Shown here one piece after another: positions 42,103-53,885 of a stretch of 64,000 nt of DNA. The stretch's first letter is position 1. Each line of letters starts with the position of its first letter. Source of the DNA: Sphaerulina vaccinii (taxonomy: Eukaryota; Ascomycota; Dothideomycetes; Mycosphaerellales; Mycosphaerellaceae); NCBI GenBank assembly GCA_022570795.1, contig JAKUDP010000001.1:3844001-3908000 (forward strand). Reading direction: 5' to 3'. The notes below the pieces were generated by a model that did not search any database, was not told the DNA's origin, and worked only from the letters and a program-made list of their open reading frames with translations. A program made the translations under genes and the position numbers.

Positions 42103-43326
42103 CGGCAGGAGGTTGTGTATTGCGCGCAGGCAGTATAGGCCTATCCGTTGAGACTTTGAAATGTTTCGACAGCGTCGCTATCGTACTGTGGCCATGTGCT
42201 GGCGCAAGATGTTGCAAGGCAGCGACTGTACGATCAAGTTCGGTAGTCCTCGGTGGTGGTGTGAGCGACGAGTCTCGTGATGACGTTGATCAGGCGAGAA
42301 CACTGCTGGGTTCAAGGTCACAGGTCAGCGCTTTCGAATATCGTTATCGTTGCGTGTTGTTGTTGTTGGTATGGAAGGATGTCGTGGTGAAGTGGGCGGC
42401 GTGGTAACGGCTTCATCGGCGCAGTCCCTCGCCAGTGACGCTACTCCTTGGTAGGAAGGATGCGATTGGTCTGTTTCCACTGCCAAAGCCTCCGAGGAAC
42501 TCTAAACGAATGGCCTGGATCCAGCGTGGTCGTCAGCATTGAAGAACTGTAGTTCATGCACAAGACATCATGGTCCAGTAGCATCGGGAATCTATTCCTA
42601 GGTGACAAAGACTTTCTTTCTCTATACAGCATTCCAGTGCATCTGACTCTGTGCCACTCGGGCTAGCGACATCGACGAAAGTGAAACCATGAGGGGGAGG
42701 GGTGGGGGATGCATGCTTGGTCGATCAATGCAGTGTGACAACGCAATGCTTTGCCTTTCTTTGTATGCGAAACATGAAGTGAACATGAAAGTGAACATTC
42801 CTTAGCCGTGAGTAGGTATGATTCCAAGATCACATCTTGAAGCCATTCATCTGCTATCTACATGTTCGCCGCGCTTCCGAGCACTCATCTCTGCCTGCGT
42901 CGCGTGGCTAGTCCTACGCTGCAGCTACATTGCCTCGCTCATTCATCGTCGCATTCAAAGTTGCTATCTTCCTCGTTCATATATTCCTCGTCTGATCATA
43001 TGTAACAAATACATCCTCCATCTGCTTGTACCTAGCAGTTTCCAGCCAGTCCCGAGACTGCGTATTGGACGATGATGCCTTTGCGCTCGCTCGAAACAAA
43101 CGCCCGTGATGAGTTTTCCTTCCCCGCTGTCGCCTAATGCGAACAGATGCTACGCTGAAATATGTTGCAGAGCAGAACGCTAGACTATCTAAAGTGGTAT
43201 CGTAAGCAAATAACTCCCGAACAGCAGTGTTGTGTGGTAGATGTGGCACGATGCGGGACGTCGAAATTAGCCCCGTGCGCAAGCGTACTGTGAAGGAGTG
43301 GGCAGGGCCATTACTGACTGCTTCTC
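42103..43326. other. Intergenic region
   Basis: It contains the Ssh4-type promoter and the downstream flank of the transportin gene. Short frames occur on both strands (for example 42818-43075), but none carries a motif. A G-rich run (GGGGGAGGGGTGGGGG) lies near 42693-42709. Confidence 0.5.
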
Positions 43327-46198
43327 CTAGAAGGTGTACAGTTGGCGAAGGCTCTGCTCCTGTGGTGGTGGTAGATTGTGCAGGTAGTCGTCAAAGCCAG
43401 TGCCGATCATCTGCTTGTACTTGGCCAAGACCTGTTCGAATCCAGAACGAGGTCCGTCGCCTTGCATGCTCTCCAGCCACACGGTAGGGGCAGTGGCCAT
43501 TTCTCCGAGAAAGTCCAGAAGACACTGCTCGAGTGCAGCCGGGTTGTCGAGGACCACGTTCGTGAAGCCTTTGTAGGCATGGCCCTTCTCATCTGTCCAT
43601 TCGACCTTCTGCATGTACTTCAGGAATGGCGGCGCGAAGCTCTGAAGGTGTGGAGCAAGCTGCTCGTGGCAACCAATGCCCAGTCGGCCCAATGCAATCG
43701 CAGCGTTCTCGTTCAGGGACTCTGGCACCTCGCTACTGAAGATGATGAAGGCTAGCTTCTCAAGCAACTTGTCAACAAAAGGCTCCATGCCCTTTCCTTG
43801 TCGCATTGAAATCTCACCGCAAGACCAGCAAGCGTTGTTAATGACTCGGAAAGTCGACTCGGGATCGTTCTTGACATCGTTCAGCGTCAGCTGCTCGACC
43901 AATATCATCAGTATCTCCGGGAGATATTGCTGAAGCTGGGGGAATATGTAGATGGCACAGTCTCCGAGGAGTGCGTATGCTGACTGTCGAACGTCGTTGC
44001 TCGAGTCCCGCATACAGTAAGCGAGCATGTGAAACATGTTTGGATGTGCGCCGCCTGCGAGCCTGGCACTTTGTTGCTCATCCAAGGCCTGAATGATAGA
44101 ACTGAGGAGGTCCAGACTGGTGACCAGGAAGTCCTTGTCGGGCTGGTCCAAGAACGATTGCTCGGCAGTGGCACCGTCCTCGAGGTTCTGCTGGATGAGC
44201 TTGATACAGCGGTTGAAGAGCGGCTCCGCGAATGGCGCGAACTCTGGACCAAGTGCAGTGGCCACAAAAGAGAGGCACTCAAGCAGAGGGAACATCTCTC
44301 TCGACTGATCCTGAACACTCTGCCAGCGACGGATCAGTGCCGGCATGAGCAGGTTGACGTTCTCAGGTTGCGCGAGGTTCGGCGAAGCGTGTTCGGCAAG
44401 TGTCTGCACGCAGTCGTAGAGAACGTACATGTTCTTGTCCTTGTACTTGTCGAAGCACTGGACGAATCGCTGCAGGATGATGCTGCAATAGGGCGCTAGA
44501 GCGGCATTTGCCTTCTCCTCGAGCGCTGCAAATGCCGATGCTGCGGATTGTTGCACTTTCTTGTTGTGATCGAGCATCCTATTGAGGAGTCCTTCCATCA
44601 TCTGCTCGAAGTATTTCTCCTTTGCAGCGTTCGGGTCGTGCGCTGCCCACAATGCGTATCGACTGAGCGACCAGCATGTGATTTGTCGTACAACAGGCTG
44701 CTGGTCGTTGAGAAGCTTGAGCATCAGAGGAATCAGCTCAGGCAGATGCGGTGTGATGTTGTCCATGCAGCCAGGGCCGATGGCTCCGAGAGCAAGAACA
44801 GCAGCCTCGCGGTTCGGCCAGTCTGCGTGTTGGAAGTTCTCTACAAGCCAAGGTAACACTTCCTGAAACACTGCGCCATGGTAATGGGTTGCCAGGCTGT
44901 CGAGCGAGGCGGCTGAGCACTTTCGTAGATTCCACTCTTCTTCTGGGTCGATATCGTCGTCTTCATCTTCGTCAAGCTCGCCATCACTAAGGTCATCATC
45001 GTCATCCTCATACGCGAATCCATTCACAGCAGGCTTGGCTTGACCATTCTGCTGAGCGCCGTTGCTGGCGTCCGAGCGGCCAGCCTTGTCCTTGGCAAAT
45101 GTCGGCTTGATGTCTTTCTCTTCATCATCAAGTTCAGCATCTTCTTCATCGCCTTCCAGCCTCAATTGATCGTCCTCGCTGTAGACCATGCAGTTTAGAA
45201 GTACAGGCACAATGCGCGGAAGATATGGACCCAGCGCATCTCGCAGAACAACGTTGCTGCTAGATTCGAAGAAGAACTCAGCGGCATCCAGAGCCAGTTC
45301 CTGGTTTCGTCGATCTTGCTGCTGGGACAGCGAGTATTCGATCACTCCCTCTACGTGCGGTACGAGAACTTGCGGCAGAGCATCTGCCAGGAGCGCAAAG
45401 GAACGACAGACGAAGCGTCGCACATCTTCGCTAGGATCTGTAGAGAGCTTCACAATCTCCTTCAGTATCGTGTCGATGTTCTCCTGCACAGTCAAAGCTA
45501 CAGGCTCGACGAGGAAGACGTTGACGGCGGCCAGTGCTTTCGAGCGAACCTTGGGATTGCCATTGCTCATGAAGTTCAGCAATGACGGTAGCAGGGTAGC
45601 TAGCGGTCGCTGGGTCTGGTACTCCTTGTCCAGAGCTTTCCTATTGTCCTCACAGATCTTGAAGAGCGCGCCCATGGCGCCATCTTGTGTCTCCTGAGCC
45701 CCGCTCTGATTCGCTACCATCGTGACAAGCTCAGGCAGGACCTGCGGCCAGCCCAAAATACCACCTTGTCGCACAACCTCGGTGATGACGTTGCCAATGT
45801 AGTTGCGTATTTGTGTGTTGCTATCTTGCAGTCCCTGTAGCACGTTGGCTTTGATATAGGCCTTGCTCGGTTCCGGTATTGACTTGTACGACAGTTTGAC
45901 GTTGTTTTTGAGCAGGATGGCTGCTGCACTGCGCGCTGCATGATAGGCCGTCTGATCTAGTCCAGTGTTCGAGGTCGGCGTTATGCAGAGGTACACGAGG
46001 TAGTTGTTGATGTCGGGTGAGGTCTTTGCCTGCCGGAGCATCTTGGACAAGTCAGCAAAAGTTCCTTCGCGCATATACTGGCCGTCTCCCACGTACCTGC
46101 TCAGCATTCTTCTGTGCCTGGATGTCATGGCCGCTGAGGGAGTCGCGAAGACACTGTGCCAGCTGATTGAGCGGGCCTTGCTGTGGCTGCCACGCCAT
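43327..46198 (-). CDS. KAP104: Transportin / karyopherin beta-2 (Kap104)
   Basis: Exons in coding order are 46198-46097 and 46041-43327, giving 938 residues with a 55-bp intron in phase 0. The first exon encodes MAWQPQQGPLNQLAQCL..NAEQ, the standard HEAT-repeat start, and joins MLRQAKTSPDINNYLVYL. The rest is HEAT repeats, with the long acidic loop (around residues 375-405, DDDDDLSDGELDEDEDDD) that in transportins releases cargo when RanGTP binds. The protein imports PY-NLS cargoes such as mRNA-binding proteins. An open frame happens to run through the intron and far upstream, but it lacks the conserved N terminus. A frame starting at 46710 is therefore not the gene. Confidence 0.95.
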
Positions 46199-47736
46199 CG
46201 TTCGTGTGATATGTGGGTGTACTGTCGTGTTCGCCTGCAAAGTCCAGATGCAGAGAACTGGAAGTTCGTGGGTGGACGCAGAATGTTAAGTAGTAGAAGA
46301 GCCGAGCCTATTGCGACGAGGAACAAGGTCAGCAATGCTGTACCTACTATTGACCTGTTCGCATTGTGTGCAGGACAGATTTTGTTTTGACTGACAGTGA
46401 ATTTGTGGTCGTCCGGGTGAAGCTCATAGTCGCAACATAGCAGCTCTCTTTTCTTCAGTAGTAGAATTCTGTGCAGAGTACCAGTGGGAGTAGTCGCGGC
46501 TTCTTCGAGGTTTCGTCGCTCGTGGGTCTTGTGCAAAGTATCAAGTTCGAGTCGTATATGGTCCACGCTTTCAGTAGTAGTCGAGAATGAGTAGTTGTCG
46601 CACGGAGAAGAGAGGCGAAGGCTGTGTGCCAAAGCTGCGTGGTCTGCGTGGTGGTGCAGTCGCGGTTGCTTCGACCCTGACGCTAAAGTTTTCCGTTCTC
46701 CCATTTCCAAACCTCACCTCACCTCTTCTTCGCAGACATTTCCGGAACGCTGACTGGGTCCATTATATCATATGATGGAGTCTGGCGAACGCACCTACTG
46801 TGGTTCTGGAGGCTCTGACGATGCGAGTGTCTGTCCGGTCGACTATGTCTGCTGACATCTTTCGCTTTGCAGACAGACTATCACGATGCACATGAACGCT
46901 AGCATAGGTCAGGCAGGGGACCGGCGAAGCGTATGGCTAGAGTCTACTATCTTTGGTCTACTGGACTCGAACTGCACGACATGACATTGTTCTATGATGT
47001 GGCAGCGAAACAACTAGCGTGCTCGTGCTCATGGTCGTGCTCGTGCACATCGGACACGTGCATGAGGTGCAATGCCATGTCCAGAATTAGGTTGTGGCAC
47101 TTACACGAGACGCAGGAACATATACTGGACGACAATGTCGTGCAAGAGCCATTCGAAGGTGGAAAGGAGATCTAATTACAGGCCCTATACCATATCAGAA
47201 GCCCGGCCGGCTCGAAGCCATGTCAGCGAAGACGTCCCTCAGTACGCATCGCCTGATCACCAGCTCGCTGCTCTTCATCACCCTATGAACCTTCTGCTTC
47301 GCCAGCAGAGAAGGGCTGCCGTCTTCTTCCGCTCCGCCCTACTTGTACTACCTAATTCCGACACAGGTTCTAGTCGACCCATTTGTGTTCAATCCTCGGT
47401 GGTGCTGGACACTGCCAAATAGCAAAGCCAGAGTCCCCTGTCTCGTTGGGCCCTGGCTCGATTGACGGCCGCAGCAAGGAATTGAGATGCAGCGAGTAGC
47501 CGGCGGGTACGACTGCATGTGCAGCGCTGAAGGCACCATATCATGATTCGGAACATGACCCGGGCTTCCAATGATTTGCGAGGCCGTTTGTGCCAACACC
47601 CCCACGCTGCAAAGCAAATGTCATGCGCGTGTCTCAAGCCACCGACATATTTTTCGGAATTGGAGTTGCGCTACGTAAACAGCTGCAAGCTGAGCCACAA
47701 CTTCATAAAGATTGGTACGGGGCTCTTATGAGAGTT
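46199..47736. other. Intergenic region
   Basis: About 1.5 kb with no supported gene. It contains the transportin promoter and a short CGTGCTCGTGCAC-type low-complexity patch at about 47019-47060. Confidence 0.5.
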
Positions 47737-48582
47737 TCACCAGGATGCCTCATGCCAAATCCCGGGTCTTAGAGGAATGCTCTCTCGTTCCACTGTGAAT
47801 AGCACATCCACATCGGTGGTGATCTCCACGATATCCCTCTTGATGTGGTTGCTTGTACTGACTTGCCCTCCCATTTCCGTCTCCCAATCTTGCACATCCC
47901 ACTCCAGTCCTTCGGTCGAGATCACAGCCTTGCCATAAAGCGGTAGGACGCCGATGTTCTCTCGAATCAAGCCCTCTTGAAGTGGCGTATGAATCTTGGT
48001 AGTGCCAGATTGAAGCAAGATGCTAACACTGCTCTCCGTGAAGAACCAGAATCTCAATCCAGGATGTAAGAACTTCTGCTCCCGATGAATTTCATGCAGC
48101 AACCCGATCCCCTGGTCTACACGGCCTCCAAGACTGCCCAAAACCAGAACATCTCTCACAGAAGGTCTGCTTTCCACAACCTTCTTGATAGCTTTGCCAA
48201 AGTCTGTACTGTACTGATCCGGATCATGCGTGATCGATACACGGAGCTTCTCATACTCCTGTCGGACCTCGTCCCGCAAAGAATCTAGATCTCCGTGAAT
48301 AGCATTTGGCAAAGCATGCTGTAGTGCTACCTTCCAGTTCGAGCTTGGATAGTGCTTGCGTAGCATGTCATGGAGTCTGTTAGCTCCACCATCTGCGCAG
48401 ATGCGATACGAAGCATGGTCGTAGAGGCGCTTGAAGTATTCGAGGTCATCGAAGGGGCTGTTCAGTATTATGAGTGCCACTTCGGGCCTTGACTTTAGTG
48501 TTGACTCGAGGTATTGTGCCGGTCTAAGTTCTGTAATTGCTGCATCTTGTTGAGAGTGGCTCCCGCCATTGGAAGATGCCAT
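47737..48582 (-). CDS. THI80: Thiamine pyrophosphokinase
   Basis: A 281-residue single-exon protein started at ATG 48582 (MASSNGGSHSQQ); the frame is open further upstream but that part is unconserved. Family landmarks are CADGGANRL (62-70), GDLDSL (97-102), DQYSTDFGKAI (122-132) and LGGRVDQ (151-157). The last two contact thiamine, ATP and Mg2+. The enzyme converts thiamine and ATP to thiamine pyrophosphate and AMP. Cytosolic; essential in yeast. Its start faces that of the L1-domain gene across 131 bp. Confidence 0.95.
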   Translation of the reverse strand: MASSNGGSHSQQDAAITELRPAQYLESTLKSRPEVALIILNSPFDDLEYFKRLYDHASYRICADGGANRLHDMLRKHYPSSNWKVALQHALPNAIHGDLDSLRDEVRQEYEKLRVSITHDPDQYSTDFGKAIKKVVESRPSVRDVLVLGSLGGRVDQGIGLLHEIHREQKFLHPGLRFWFFTESSVSILLQSGTTKIHTPLQEGLIRENIGVLPLYGKAVISTEGLEWDVQDWETEMGGQVSTSNHIKRDIVEITTDVDVLFTVERESIPLRPGIWHEASW

Positions 48583-48713
48583 TTGATTGTGTATGGATTG
48601 CTGACAGCGGAGACGTAATATAGACGCCAAGTCGGCGAACCTTCCCAACCAAATCCAGACTCCAAAAAAGTTTGAACAATGAACTTCGATCGCATACACA
48701 TCCACATCACAAA
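48583..48713. promoter_or_regulatory. Divergent promoter, thiamine pyrophosphokinase and L1-domain gene
   Basis: 131 bp separate the two start codons, so both promoters and both 5' leaders must share this interval. I see no clear TATA box. No thiamine-riboswitch core could be identified by eye. Confidence 0.6.
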
Positions 48714-50027
48714 ATGGCGCCCTCTAAAGTGCTCACCAAGAAGGTCACCACCGAAGTCGCGATCCCAACGAGCACCTCGAAGTACCAGTTGAACTCTTCG
48801 CAAACGCTCAAAGCGTCCACAGCTCTTCTCAAGAAGATCAACTCCGATGCCGCCACGAAATCTTCCTCGCTCGAAAAGACCAACTTGCTTGCCGATGCAG
48901 ACGACGGAGAGGGAGTAGAAGAAGATAGCCCAGTCTGGCTGATCCTGACCACGAAGAAGCATATTGTCGATAAGAAGCGTCTGAAGCCTGGCAAGATTAA
49001 CCTACCAAACCCACTGCGCAGTGTCGACGAGGAAGGCCTGAGAATATGTCTCATCACTGCCGATCCCCAGAGAAAGTACAAGGACCTCATCGCTGAGCCT
49101 TCGTTCCCACTTGATGTTGGAAAGAGAGTTGCGCGTGTGTTGGGAATGGAGAAGCTCAAGACTAAGTACAAGAGCTATGAGTCGAAGAGACAGCTTTTCT
49201 CCGAGTACGACATCTTCCTTGCGGACGACCGAATCATTACATACCTACCGAACGTACTCGGCAAGGTCTTCTACAAGGGTGGGTCGAAGCGCCCAATTCC
49301 AGTCTCGCTTGAGGGCAAGAAGCAGAACATGCTCGAGAATGGTGAGAAGAGGAAGAAGCTCTCGGAGGGTGGCAGCAAGGTGGAGAAGAAGGACGTCAGC
49401 CCGAAGGACATCGCACACGAGGTCACAAAAGCGCTTGGATCTGCTCTGGTGCATCTCGCGCCTTCGACCACGACCGCCATCAAGGTCGGTAAAGCCAGCA
49501 TGACGCCTGAGCAAGTGCAAGCCAACGTCGAGGCTGTGGTGTCTGGCATGGTCGAGAAGTACGTTCCGCAACAATGGAAGAATGTGCGAGCTGTGCATGT
49601 TAAGGGACCAGAGACTGCTGCTCTGCCAATCTGGCTCACTGAGGAGCTTTGGGCTGATGAGGGCGATGTGCTTGAGGAAGCTCCTTCGAAGGAGAACCCT
49701 GGCAAGAAGCGCAAGAGAAGCGCACTCGCTCTCACTGACGCGAACGGCAACGAGTATGTGGAGGTTCCTGGACCAGACGGCAGGATGCGTAAGATTGAGA
49801 AGAAGCGCAAGAGTTCTCAAGCTGAAGTTGAAGATGAGCCTGTCCTAGCTAAGAAGACCAAGACTGAGAGCAAGGAGGAGCTCGCGGCAGAGGAGCAGGA
49901 GAAGGCAGAGAAGGCCGCACGAAAGGAGGCGTTGAAGAAAGAGAAGGATGCTGCGGCAGGAAAAGCCAAGGTCGAAACTAACGGAGAGGTGAAGAAGAGC
50001 AAGAAGGCCAAGAAGGCAAAGGCTTAG
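48714..50027 (+). CDS. Ribosomal L1-domain nucleolar protein (Cic1/Utp30/RSL1D1-like)
   Basis: A 437-residue single-exon protein started at ATG 48714 (MAPSKVLTKKV), the first ATG in a conserved context. Residues about 20-300 match the ribosomal L1-like fold of ribosome-biogenesis factors: VWLILTTKKHIVDKKRLKPGKI, RICLITADPQRKYKDLI, FLADDRIITYLPNVLGKVFY, and PIPV followed by MVEKYV..WKNVRAVHVKGPETAALPIW. The C-terminal third is lysine-rich and ends KKSKKAKKAKA, typical of nucleolar proteins. It probably acts in pre-60S or pre-40S assembly. Choosing between Cic1 and Utp30 needs a phylogeny. Confidence 0.85.
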   Translation: MAPSKVLTKKVTTEVAIPTSTSKYQLNSSQTLKASTALLKKINSDAATKSSSLEKTNLLADADDGEGVEEDSPVWLILTTKKHIVDKKRLKPGKINLPNPLRSVDEEGLRICLITADPQRKYKDLIAEPSFPLDVGKRVARVLGMEKLKTKYKSYESKRQLFSEYDIFLADDRIITYLPNVLGKVFYKGGSKRPIPVSLEGKKQNMLENGEKRKKLSEGGSKVEKKDVSPKDIAHEVTKALGSALVHLAPSTTTAIKVGKASMTPEQVQANVEAVVSGMVEKYVPQQWKNVRAVHVKGPETAALPIWLTEELWADEGDVLEEAPSKENPGKKRKRSALALTDANGNEYVEVPGPDGRMRKIEKKRKSSQAEVEDEPVLAKKTKTESKEELAAEEQEKAEKAARKEALKKEKDAAAGKAKVETNGEVKKSKKAKKAKA

Positions 50028-50716
50028 TCTGCTTTTGACTTGACTTCTATGTTGGTCGCTTCACGCAGCATTGCACGGCGTATCTTGTTGGTGGGGCGTT
50101 CTGGAGAATACCGGTCCTGTATAGCGCTCTGCTTCTGGCAGGTTGAAAAGCAAGGTCCGCAAGACCCCTCAAGCTTCGCTTGGTTTTGGGCATCGCAGTT
50201 CTGCGTGCCTTAATTTTCTTCCTTTCCTTCTCTATGATGTGCTTCGCATACGACTGTCTGTAGGTCCAGGTGAGTCTTTCGTAAGTGGTTGATGTGACGA
50301 TCACTTGAGACACCTGTCTCTACCGTGTCGATGTCGAGCCTTTAATAGCATCTCAAAAGAATCGATCAATATTTTAGACACAAAACGCGCACCTTCCATT
50401 CTCAATTCATTCACTCGAGAGTTCAGGCATCAGCCGCCGCCAGCGTCACTAGCGGCGGCATCTGACCAGGATCGTCCGCTCATCTTTCCACTTCCAACCT
50501 CGACCTGAACAACCACACCCACGACAACATTTCTTCGCCTTTGACACTTCTATCGTGTACATAAAGACTTTGTGTACGCCAGCAGTAGCATCCACCCGAG
50601 GCAACAAGATTGTCCGCATCCGGCGAATCGGGACAACGACACGAGCTTGCCAGGCGCAACCTCACTCTCGAACTTGCTTTCGTACACACCACCAGCAACG
50701 ACGACGAAGAGGCGCA
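50028..50716. other. Intergenic region
   Basis: Downstream flank of the L1-domain gene and leader/promoter of the phosphatase-like gene. The reading frame of the latter stays open back to 50555 but has no ATG; only a GTG opens it there. Confidence 0.5.
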
Positions 50717-51646
50717 ATGGCAGACTCGAGTGTGCTTCGGCACCCCTTCAGGAATGACCACTACACGTCTAGAGTACCAACACCTCCACGTATCGTTGTA
50801 CCTCCTCCGGCTCTCAACTCCGACGCTCTTCCCGACATCTCGATCAAAGCTATCCAGTCTAGCACCTATGCCTTCCTGCAAGGCGTCGATTACGACAACC
50901 TCATTCAAACCAACCCACCACTGGATTGGACCTACGAACGCCGACGCCAGGCACAAACGATCCTGCCGTTCTTGTGCTTGGGACCCATGACTGCCGCGAA
51001 AGACGAGAAGTGGTTACAAGAGCAGGGAGTGACGATGTTGCTGGGAATTAGGCAGAAACACAACTTTCAGTCAAGGCTCATGCAAGGAAACAAGACGGCA
51101 GAGAGATTGGGGATCGAGGCGCAAAGTGTTGACTTGACTGACAACCAAGACCTCATCAGGAACTTTGGACATATCAACCATATGATCAACGATCACTTGT
51201 CACGCACGTATCAGGCAACAAACGGTCAGCGACTCGGCAAGGTCCTCGTGTACTGTGAGAGCGGCAATGAGAGGAGCGCGGGCGTTGTTGCTGCCTACTT
51301 GATGGAGGCGCACCAAGACGTTGATCACATTAAAGCCATGCAGCTTTGTCAAGCTCAGAGATTCTGTGTCAACTTCGACGACAGCATGAAGAGGCTACTA
51401 GAGGGATACTGGGACATCATTAGCGCGAAGCGCGCTGTACAGGAGCAACAGGCGGAGGGTGTGAAGAACATGCGAGCCAATGGACATGTAGCGAATGGTG
51501 CCAACAACTTTCCTGCTCCGCGAGCGAAGCGCGGTCTGGAGAGAGATGACGACGAAGATGCTGACATGGAAGGTGGTGACGATATGGAGCGATTTGGAGG
51601 GCGCACCTTCGTGCCTTTCAACGATCATGGCGACCAGGCGTTGTAG
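50717..51646 (+). CDS. Dual-specificity phosphatase-like protein (STYX-type fold)
   Basis: A 309-residue single-exon protein from ATG 50717 (MADSSVLRHPF). The phosphatase P-loop is VLVYCESGNERSAG, with catalytic Cys at about 180 and Arg at about 186 (CX5R kept). The usual His before Cys is Tyr. The fold is preceded by FLCLGPMTAAKDEKWLQEQG and followed by ISYPLAM-like helices (VDHIKAMQLCQAQR). The CX5R pair suggests possible activity, but the His-to-Tyr change resembles pseudophosphatase relatives. The C terminus is disordered and acidic (RDDDEDADMEGGDD). A 27-bp minisatellite lies just after the stop. Confidence 0.82.
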   Translation: MADSSVLRHPFRNDHYTSRVPTPPRIVVPPPALNSDALPDISIKAIQSSTYAFLQGVDYDNLIQTNPPLDWTYERRRQAQTILPFLCLGPMTAAKDEKWLQEQGVTMLLGIRQKHNFQSRLMQGNKTAERLGIEAQSVDLTDNQDLIRNFGHINHMINDHLSRTYQATNGQRLGKVLVYCESGNERSAGVVAAYLMEAHQDVDHIKAMQLCQAQRFCVNFDDSMKRLLEGYWDIISAKRAVQEQQAEGVKNMRANGHVANGANNFPAPRAKRGLERDDDEDADMEGGDDMERFGGRTFVPFNDHGDQAL

Positions 51647-51733
51647 GACAGCACCCGGGAGGATACCAGGGAGATGAGAGATGGCCACGACAAGGGCTCT
51701 CCATTGCATAATGGAGGCGGGGAGGATCTCGCG

Positions 51734-51814
51734 ATGGAGGACTATACCGTCTACGATCCAATGGAGGACTATACCGTCTACGATCCAATGGAGGACTATA
51801 CCGTCTACGATCCA
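51734..51814. repeat. 27-bp minisatellite, three perfect copies
   Basis: A unit of 27 bp beginning ATGGAGGACTATACCGTC is repeated three times without a mismatch (51734-51760, 51761-51787, 51788-51814). The unit is a multiple of three, so in one plus frame it would encode a nine-residue repeat, but no gene covers it. It lies 88 bp after the phosphatase-like stop. Confidence 0.9.
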
Positions 51815-52513
51815 ATACGACACAAATGGAGTTGAGGTCTTGGAGGGGGACTGGCCCACGATGGATGATCATACCGATCGGAGTGCAACTGTGGATGTTT
51901 GACGGAAGCATAATGGATTTTAGCGACGGAGCTACGGCGTTTGGGAGGATCAGTCTCTCAAGATACCCATTTGCTTACTAGGGATGCTGACCCTATTGGT
52001 ACTTTGCGCGATGAAGCAGCAGTGCTCATAATCATGAGCAGTGGTCAGAGACCATAGAATACAGGAATGATGTTGCTTCGAAATTTGTCTCCGTCACTGG
52101 CTATCGCTTGTCAGCAGCGTAAGGTATGCACAGTCTTGGACACGGGAGTGCTGATTCATTATAGGCAGATTAATTGATATCGCAGCGCAAGAGCAAAGAG
52201 ACTATTTCATCCGGATGCGCGTTCGGCTCTATGCCACTGCCAAGTGTCTCGGAATGGCGTACCACTGGTTGCTTCAAAACAGAAACGCCACGATCTCGCT
52301 ACCAGGACAGATTCAACGCTCTGGACGTCGAGTGCGAAGAACATAGTGGTATTATTGGATCGCATTCTTAGAGTGGCGTCTACGATCCAGTCAATTGAGA
52401 AGGATTGCTCGACACAAAGTCAAGCTATAACTCCTTCGGCATGCTGCACTTCACTCACCTGTCCCACACGGTCTGTCCTCTCTTTCGGAGCAGGAGCGGA
52501 ACTCATTATAATA
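51815..52513. other. Intergenic region
   Basis: Upstream region of the secreted protein gene. A frame continuous with it opens at 52244, but the encoded sequence before the signal peptide is unconserved, and the ATG at 52514 is the sensible start. Confidence 0.45.
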
Positions 52514-53885
52514 ATGCTGGCTTACAACCTCGTTCTGCTTGGCTGCTTGTCAGGCCTTGTTCACGCTCAGCAGCGGCACTCTGGGTGTGCGGCTCAGCCG
52601 TATGGGAGTGCTGCATCTGCGCTTGCAGCATACACGCCGGCGCAGGCTTTCTGCTCTTCTGCGTATCCTGTACAGCCTCAGACCACGACAATCACAGCTC
52701 TGACCACTTCGACTATTACTCGCACGATTGGTGTGCGACATACTAGGACTTCTACTATCGCTACAGTGACTGAAACGTGAGTCTGAAGTTTTCTAATCCG
52801 CTAGTATCGAGAGACGCTCATCAGATATCTAGCATCACTGGCCCGGCAGAGTCAATTACCAGCACTCAGACCAGCTTGCGGACGATCACAGAGACAAGCA
52901 CAAGCACGAATACTGTGCTACAGACACAGACAGCGACCGTGACAGTGGAGCCACGCCGGAAGAAGCGAGGTGCTGGAGCTGCATTCGACACCCCATCACT
53001 TTCATCGAGACTCTCTTCTCTCAAAACCCAGCCCGTCTCTTACATTGCGGCAGTATGTACGTGTCTGGAGAAGCCCGCGACTATCACTATTACTAGTGGT
53101 CCACGTACAACCATTAGCGTCACGGCTACCTCTATCACACGTGTCACATGGACAATCGTAGAGTAAGTATCGCCATATCCTTCGACACTGTGACTGAGCA
53201 CTAACTGACTCTTTCACAGGACCATCAATGCATTGACCATTATAGTAGAGACTTTTACAAGCACGACAGTACGTTCCCCGCGCATGCATGCATTATTTTG
53301 CCAAAAGATAGCTTTTTTTCTAACTTATTTCATGTTGTATAGACCTTGATCGAAAGCGCAACAACAGCTTCTACGTCAGTCACCACGAGTACACTGACTG
53401 TCACTTCATCTGCACCAACTACGCCCTGTGCTTCTCTTCTAGGAATATCCTACGTCCTTCAAGCCAGCAATACCGGAGACTTCGCGATCGATGGGAACTA
53501 TGCCCAACTCCAATCAGCCTTCGGATCAGGCTACCGCACATCGTTCTCCGCGAACAGGCAGAACGCCCAACAATTCTCCTTTCGCGCAGACTGCACGTTC
53601 GGTACCGCAGATGGAACTCTGGAGTTCATGGTCGGCGGTCAAGCGAATCTCCACTACGTGTATGCCTTCGCTAGCACGGCCACGGCAGCGGCGCTTGTCA
53701 ATGTAAACTGGGAGGCTATGATCTGCAATAAGAATGCGGACAATACATTGGCTTGTACTGCGATGAGCCAGAGCATATTGCAGGCTACGCAAGGAGATCC
53801 GCTGCTTCAAATTGGAGATCAGAATTATGGAGAACAAGTGACGATTAATCTGGTACCTGTGCCGGCGAACGTTCCTCGGGTCTAG
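52514..53885 (+). CDS. Secreted Thr/Ser-rich cell-surface protein
   Basis: Exons 52514-52776, 52833-53162, 53220-53268 and 53343-53885 give 394 residues; the introns are 56, 57 and 74 bp. The start MLAYNLVLLGCLSGLVHAQ is a signal peptide. The middle is rich in Thr/Ser (TTTITALTTSTITRT, SITSTQTSLRTITETSTST), as in O-glycosylated wall proteins. A basic RRKKR at 130-134 fits a Kex2-type processing site. The C-terminal 140 residues (CASLLGISYVLQASNTGDF..) form a probable folded domain I do not recognise. No GPI signal is visible at the C terminus (ANVPRV). All introns were placed from GT..AG and frame continuity; the small third exon (49 bp) is the least certain. Confidence 0.7.

Noticed and set aside
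43327..46710. 1127-residue open frame as the full transportin gene
   Set aside because: It reads through a clear 55-bp GT..AG intron and misses the conserved first exon (MAWQPQQGPL). The upstream 190 residues are noncoding leader.
48583..48713. Thiamine (TPP) riboswitch for the thiamine pyrophosphokinase gene
   Set aside because: I could not identify the CTGAGA-type core or the paired elements within the short leader or the neighbouring sequence.
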